DNA of 18,830 nucleotides, taken from DAOMOP01 sp035444405 (GTDB taxonomy: Bacteria; Pseudomonadota; Gammaproteobacteria; Burkholderiales; Rhodocyclaceae). A program made the translations under genes and the position numbers. Below, one piece after another: positions 15,029 through 18,830 of the stretch (the stretch's first letter is position 1; each line of letters begins with the position of its first letter). The notes under the pieces are model-generated. The model saw only the letters and a list, made by a program, of their open reading frames with translations. It was not told the DNA's origin and searched no databases. The DNA lies in NCBI GenBank assembly GCA_035444405.1, contig DAOMOP010000061.1:1-18830 (forward strand). Direction: 5' to 3'.

Positions 15029-15293
15029 GCATTGGGCGTCGGGGGCTGGTCATGACGGCGATTCTACCGCCTGCCAATTGCCCCGGGCCCTGCCGACGCG
15101 CTGGGAATACGAGTCTTCCCGGGACAGCATCGGAGTAGAGTCAAGGAAACGCAAGATAGTAGAGCCACCGTAATGCGCAAAACCCGTGTAGAGGTGCGTT
15201 GTTGATGGCACTTACAATCGACGTCAAAGCCGCGCCAATGCTGGGTCTCGCACGTTTCAGTCTGCGCGCGGCACTACACTGGTCGCGCTGATC
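15029..15293. other. Intergenic region between the divergent helicase and DUF29 genes
   Basis: No convincing gene is present. On the minus strand TAGAAT (15066-15061) is a good -10-like box 32 bases upstream of the helicase start, but no -35 box lies at the right distance. A 28-codon ORF at 15205-15291 on the plus strand has no recognisable features and overlaps the remnant that follows, so it is not annotated as a gene. The stretch is less GC-rich around 15130-15240 than its flanks. Confidence 0.4.
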
Positions 15294-15410
15294 GGCCGGG
15301 TCATCGAGTGCGAGACCGGCCTGGAAATCCTCGAGGCCCTTGTGCGCTATGATGTGATCGCGACCGAGCGCCTCGACGAAGTGTTCGAAGGGCGATCGCC
15401 GCAGCGGTGA
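15294..15410 (+). pseudogene. Possible remnant of an FtsH-like protease C-terminus
   Basis: In the frame ending at the TGA at 15408-15410 the translation runs GLEILEALVRYDVIATERLDE and ends VFEGRSPQR. This follows the pattern at the end of FtsH proteases, where a segment like ALxxYETIDxxQIDDIMxGRxPR is common. The upstream part of this frame has no AAA or HExxH motif, so at most the last 35 codons of such a gene survive. It ends 32 bases before the DUF29 start. The similarity is short and judged from memory. Confidence 0.33.
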
Positions 15411-15442
15411 CGCCCGGCGCGTCAGGTGTAAAAGGAGGCGTT

Positions 15443-15874
15443 ATGGCAACCTACGAGCGGGACATCGTAGCCTGGGCAAACGAACAGGCGCGGCTGCTTC
15501 GCGCGCGCCGTTTCGATCTGCTCGACATCGAGCATATCGCCGGGGAGATCGAAGACGTGGGTAAGAGCGAGCAGCGGGAACTTGCAAGCCGCATGGCCGT
15601 ATTGCTGGCGCACCTGCTGAAGTGGCGCTTCCAGCCCGATCGGCGCGGCGCAAGCTGGGAAAAGACCATTCGCGCACAGCGCAAGGAGATCGGCTACGCG
15701 CTGGAAGAATCGCCCAGCCTGACGCCGAAGCTGCAGGAGCCGCGCTGGCTCGACATGGTCTGGGCGCGCGCGGTCGCGCAGGCCGTCACGGAAACCGGGC
15801 TCGACTGCTTTCCGGAGGTCTGCCCGTGGCAGATCGACGAGGAAGTGCTGTCGGAGCATTGGCTCCCCGAATAG
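15443..15874 (+). CDS. DUF29 family protein
   Basis: This 143-aa protein fits the DUF29 family over its whole length. It starts YERDIVAWANEQARLLR, then has LLDIEHIAGEIEDVGKSEQREL, LLAHLLKWRFQP and SWEKTIRAQRKEI, and ends CFPEVCPW with IDEEVL. DUF29 proteins are small, mainly helical, of unknown function, common in cyanobacteria and found in many proteobacteria. An AAGGAGG site directly before ATG 15443 fixes the start; the frame is open 12 codons further upstream but without a better site. No signal peptide or membrane segment is visible. The dioxygenase gene follows 98 bases downstream on the same strand, so the two may be cotranscribed; whether they act together is unknown. Confidence 0.87.
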   Translation: MATYERDIVAWANEQARLLRARRFDLLDIEHIAGEIEDVGKSEQRELASRMAVLLAHLLKWRFQPDRRGASWEKTIRAQRKEIGYALEESPSLTPKLQEPRWLDMVWARAVAQAVTETGLDCFPEVCPWQIDEEVLSEHWLPE

Positions 15875-15972
15875 CGGAATACGCAGTTTCAACGAGCGCG
15901 CGGTGGGCGCAAGAAACGTTCGGACCAACCCGAATTTGTGCCTTTCCCGACCTCACCGAAACCACCACCTCG

Positions 15973-18270
15973 ATGCTCGACACTGCCCACGCCCTCGACG
16001 CAATCCTCCAGGCCATCCGGCGCCCCGGAGACTTCTATTTCGCGGGAACGAGCGAGATCTTCGCGCCGAACCTGGAAGTGACGGGCGTGGGAACGATCGC
16101 GCTACCCCTCCTGCCATCGCAGGCGGAAGAGCTCGTCGCCGTCGCCGAGCGCGCCCCCTACGGCCGCGGCGAGGACACCCTGGTGGACACCGACGTTCGG
16201 CGCACCTGGCAGATCGGCCCGGAGCGGATCCGCATCGGCGGCCGCCACTGGAGCCGGAGCCTGTCGGGCATCGTGGAGCGTTGTGCCGCGGGGCTGGGCG
16301 TGGCCGAGCCGGTCTCGGCCGAGCTCTACAAGATGCTCATCTACGACACCGGCAGCTTTTTTGTCGAGCACCGCGACACGGAGAAGACACCCGGGATGTT
16401 CGCCACCCTCGTGGTCGTCCTGCCGTCCATCTGCACGGGCGGGGAACTGGTCGTCCGCCACCGCGGCCGCGAGGTCTGCCTCGATCTCGCCTGCCCGGAG
16501 GCCTCGGAGGCCGCCTTTGCGGCGTTCTACGCGGATTGCGTGCATGAGGTCCGTCCGGTGACCTCCGGCTGCCGATTGGTCCTCGTCTACAACCTCGTTC
16601 GCACGGGCGCGCGCCGCCCCGTCGAGCCGCCCGCCTACGATGCGGAGGAAGAGCGGATCGCCGCCTTGCTCCGCCGCTGGGTCGCCGACCGGGCGGCGCC
16701 GGGCAAGGATGCGCCCGAGAAGCTGATCTATCCGCTGGAGCACGTGTACACGCCGGCCGAGATCGGCTTCGCGGGCTTGAAGAACGCCGATGCCGCCCGC
16801 GCCGCGGTGCTCGTCGCGGCCGCCGGGCGGGCGCAGTGCGAGGTCCATCTGGCCCTCGTCGCGATCGAGGAGAGCGGGATTGCCGAGTATGCCGGGCCGG
16901 GGTGGCGCGGTCGGCGCTATTCGGAGCCCATGGACGACGACTTCGAGGCCGGCGAGGTGTGCGAGCGCACGCTGACCCTGTCGGCCTGGCAAAGGCCCGA
17001 CGGCATCCCGCCGGGGCTGCCCGACATGCCTTTCGCGGACGGCGAGCTGTGCCCGCCGGACGCCTTCGAGGACGTGGAGCCCGACGAGCAGCTCTTTCAC
17101 GAGGCCACCGGCAACGAGGGCGCGAGCTTCGAGCGCAGCTATCGCCGCGCCGCCCTGGTCCTGTGGCCGCAGGCGGCGCGGCTCGAGGTCATCGCCCGCG
17201 CCGGCCTCGCCGTCTCGCTGCCCTACCTCGACTCGCTGACGCAGGCCTGGCTGGAGAACGGCGCGCAATCGGGCTCGCCCGCGTGGCACGAAGCGCACCG
17301 GCTCGCCGGGCTGATCCTCGACGCCTGGCCCATGCGCAACGACGAACCAGGCGGCCGGCCGGGCGACGTGGCCCGCTTGCTCGCGAGCTTGACGCGGCTG
17401 GGAGACGCGGCGCACATCGCGACCACTGTCGCCGAGGTGTGCGCGAAGGGCCGCTACGACGAAGGCGACAACGACGCCCTGGCCGGCGCCATCGCGCTGC
17501 TTCCGCCCGGGCAGGCGGCCGATCTGCTCGACCGGCTGATCGCGCGCAATGCGCCGTGGCGGGCGGCTGCGTGTGCCAGCCTGCTCGCCCGCGTCGCCGT
17601 CGATGTCGCCGCGCGGGCCGCCGACGCCGCAGCGCGGCTCGAGCCGGCAGCGGCCGCCTTGCTCGCCGCCTTGCCCGGGGATCCGGCGCGGGGACCGGCC
17701 CCGAACGCCTGGCCGCGCCCGGCGCCGGTCACCCCTGCGCTGGTGGTCGAGCTGTTGGCTGCGCTGCACCGCCTCGACGCCCTCGCGATGGCCGAGCGCG
17801 CGGTGGCCCACGTGCTCGCCTGGCCGCAGGTCTTTCCGCTCGACGCGATCCTCGTCCCCGCAGCCGTGGACCTTGCCGGCCGGGCCGACGCGCTGCGCAC
17901 CTGGCCGCCGACGGCGCGGCTGCGTGCCGCGTGCCTGGAGCACCTCGAAAGACGCCTCGCCGAAGAGCTTTCACCGCCGGCCGACTTCGCCCGGCCGAGC
18001 GCGCTCCCCTGCAGGTGCCGGGATTGCGCCGAGCTCTCCGCCTTCCTCGCCGATCCGGTCCGCAAGACCTGGGTCTTCAGGGCCGCCGAAGCGCGCCGCC
18101 GGCATGTGGCGGACTCGATCCGGCGCGCCGACTGCGACGTGGATGCCGAAACCGACCGCAGCGGGCGCCCCTATGCGCTGGTGTGCGCCAAGAACGCGAA
18201 GAGCTACCAGCGGCGCGTCGCGCAGCGCAAAAAGGACCTCACTGATCGGGCGCGGCTGATGCAGACCTAG
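15973..18270 (+). CDS. Large 2-oxoglutarate/Fe(II)-dependent dioxygenase-domain protein
   Basis: From ATG 15973 the protein has 765 aa. The frame is open much further upstream, but that part overlaps the DUF29 gene out of frame and has no family features; there is no good ribosome-binding site at either place. Residues about 115-210 are a prolyl-4-hydroxylase-type 2OG-Fe(II) domain. The iron ligands are H133 and D135 in FVEHRDTEK and H191 in DCVHEV, with R201 ten residues on as the likely 2-oxoglutarate anchor (HxD...Hx9R). The rest (about 215-765) has no recognised domain: a variable middle, an Ala-rich helical part (about 400-650), and a C-terminal segment with CRCRDC (680-685) followed by basic helices (about 700-765). 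Similar long 2OG proteins exist in fungi and bacteria. Hydroxylation of a protein or nucleic acid is possible; the substrate is unknown. Confidence 0.82.
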   Translation: MLDTAHALDAILQAIRRPGDFYFAGTSEIFAPNLEVTGVGTIALPLLPSQAEELVAVAERAPYGRGEDTLVDTDVRRTWQIGPERIRIGGRHWSRSLSGIVERCAAGLGVAEPVSAELYKMLIYDTGSFFVEHRDTEKTPGMFATLVVVLPSICTGGELVVRHRGREVCLDLACPEASEAAFAAFYADCVHEVRPVTSGCRLVLVYNLVRTGARRPVEPPAYDAEEERIAALLRRWVADRAAPGKDAPEKLIYPLEHVYTPAEIGFAGLKNADAARAAVLVAAAGRAQCEVHLALVAIEESGIAEYAGPGWRGRRYSEPMDDDFEAGEVCERTLTLSAWQRPDGIPPGLPDMPFADGELCPPDAFEDVEPDEQLFHEATGNEGASFERSYRRAALVLWPQAARLEVIARAGLAVSLPYLDSLTQAWLENGAQSGSPAWHEAHRLAGLILDAWPMRNDEPGGRPGDVARLLASLTRLGDAAHIATTVAEVCAKGRYDEGDNDALAGAIALLPPGQAADLLDRLIARNAPWRAAACASLLARVAVDVAARAADAAARLEPAAAALLAALPGDPARGPAPNAWPRPAPVTPALVVELLAALHRLDALAMAERAVAHVLAWPQVFPLDAILVPAAVDLAGRADALRTWPPTARLRAACLEHLERRLAEELSPPADFARPSALPCRCRDCAELSAFLADPVRKTWVFRAAEARRRHVADSIRRADCDVDAETDRSGRPYALVCAKNAKSYQRRVAQRKKDLTDRARLMQT

Positions 18271-18285
18271 CCAAGGCGGTAGCGT

Positions 18286-18311
18286 GGGCGAGCGCCGGTT
18301 GCCCGCCCTTT
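18286..18311 (+). terminator. Weak candidate terminator after the dioxygenase gene
   Basis: GGGCG (18286-18290) and CGCCC (18304-18308) can form a 5-bp GC stem with a 13-base loop, directly followed by TTT. The stem is short and the T-run minimal, so termination here is only possible, not shown. The rest of 18312-18440 shows nothing recognisable. Confidence 0.28.
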
Positions 18312-18440
18312 CCGCCCTTGCACACGCTCCGAGTCTCTTGGACCGCTGCACCCCGATCAACGGGTCTTTCGCACGCCATCTCTCGGCCATCGTCATCCGC
18401 GACCATTCCCTGCACTCGCGAAGATGGCGGTGCGACGCGC

Positions 18441-18446
18441 TATGAT
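18441..18446 (+). promoter_or_regulatory. Candidate -10 box of the lhr-type gene
   Basis: TATGAT matches the -10 consensus at 5 of 6 positions and lies 32 bases before the helicase start. No convincing -35 box is found 16-18 bases upstream, so this is a weak call. Confidence 0.28.
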
Positions 18447-18478
18447 GAACCGTCAGGCTTCTCCGTGGTCGTCGTGTG

Positions 18479-18830
18479 ATGACTCCTGCCAGCCCCACCC
18501 CGCGCTTCCACCCGGCCGTCGCTGCCTGGTTCGCGGAGAGCTTCGCGTCGGCCACCGCCGCGCAGGCACAGGCCTGGCCGGCGATCCAGGACGGCCGCGA
18601 CGTGCTGATCGCGGCGCCGACCGGCTCGGGCAAGACGCTCGCGGCCTTTCTCGCGGCGATCGACGCGCTCGTGCGCGAGGCGCTCGCGGGCGGTCTGCGC
18701 GACGCGACGCAGGTCGTGTATGTGTCGCCGCTCAAGGCCTTGTCGAACGACATCCAGCGCAACCTCGAGCGGCCGCTCGCCGGCATCCGCGCGGCGCTGC
18801 AGGCGCAAGGCCTGCCGGACGTCGAGATCC
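18479..18830 (+). CDS. lhr: Lhr-type large DEAD/DEAH helicase (N-terminal part, cut by the window edge)
   Basis: From ATG 18479 the frame is open for 117 codons to the right edge; an in-frame GTG directly before it (18476) is an alternative start. The N-terminus has the Lhr pattern: FHPAVAAWF followed by a Q-motif-like segment (TAAQAQAWPAI, about 26-36), DVLIAAPTGSGKT (41-53, Walker A), LAAFLAAID, and VVYVSPLKALSNDIQRNL (motif Ia). Lhr proteins are large superfamily 2 helicases, usually about 1400-1600 aa in the long form, that unwind RNA:DNA hybrids and act in DNA repair. Only about the first tenth is visible, so the C-terminal Lhr domains are not confirmed; the motif Ia pattern and the N-terminus make Lhr more likely than another DEAD-box helicase. 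No clear ribosome-binding site is seen. Confidence 0.8.
   Translation, partial: MTPASPTPRFHPAVAAWFAESFASATAAQAQAWPAIQDGRDVLIAAPTGSGKTLAAFLAAIDALVREALAGGLRDATQVVYVSPLKALSNDIQRNLERPLAGIRAALQAQGLPDVEI

Noticed and set aside
12824..15055. 743-codon plus-strand ORF antisense to the N-terminal half of the helicase fusion
   Set aside because: The opposite strand carries intact exonuclease and RecQ motifs; this frame has none.
15205..15291. 28-codon plus-strand ORF before the DUF29 gene
   Set aside because: No recognisable features, no good ribosome-binding site, and it overlaps the possible FtsH remnant in another frame.
16102..17943. 613-codon minus-strand ORF antisense to the dioxygenase gene
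   Set aside because: Gly/Arg/Ala-rich mirror frame without motifs; the plus strand has the HxD...H iron site.
1..18830. CRISPR array, tRNA, rRNA or complete insertion sequence
   Set aside because: No regularly spaced repeats, no tRNA-like cloverleaf noticed, and no transposase-like protein in any frame.

Overview
This is a GC-rich window of roughly two-thirds G+C. Codon use and gene content suggest a betaproteobacterium, plausibly of the Azoarcus/Thauera/Aromatoleum kind. That placement is an inference from GC content and the ketone/aromatic-type catabolic cluster; no rRNA or marker gene is present to confirm it.

Left part (1-7370, minus strand). A catabolic operon reads right to left: a GntR/FCD regulator, a thiolase, an AMP-forming acyl-CoA ligase, a HyuA-type subunit and a HyuB-type subunit that runs off the left edge. 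The chemistry fits together. HyuA/HyuB-type ATP-dependent carboxylases (the acetone and acetophenone carboxylase superfamily) turn a ketone into a beta-keto acid, the ligase would make its CoA ester, and the thiolase would cleave it. The substrate cannot be read from the sequence. A 26-codon ORF with its own strong ribosome-binding site bridges hyuA and hyuB through ATGA overlaps at both ends. The gap between the thiolase and ligase genes holds a cluster of palindromes.

Middle part (7556-9880). This is a gene-poor, decayed stretch. It has an internally deleted alpha/beta-hydrolase pseudogene, a probable Fic-family remnant, and two type II toxin-antitoxin modules in tandem on the minus strand: higB-higA, and a small antitoxin followed by a RelE/ParE toxin. 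Each module has a candidate operator. About 490 bases without a recognisable gene follow. This looks like an accessory insertion zone.

Right part (9881-18830). A very large minus-strand gene encodes a three-enzyme fusion: a DEDD-type 3'-5' exonuclease-like domain, a RecQ helicase and a UvrD/Rep-type helicase, 1715 aa in all. Beyond a 414-base gap with a possible FtsH tail remnant, two plus-strand genes follow: a DUF29 protein and a 765-aa protein with an N-terminal 2-oxoglutarate/Fe(II) dioxygenase domain. The window ends inside the start of an Lhr-type helicase gene. The exonuclease-RecQ-UvrD fusion beside toxin-antitoxin modules and gene debris is the most unusual item here and the best candidate for an uncharacterised genome-maintenance or defence function.
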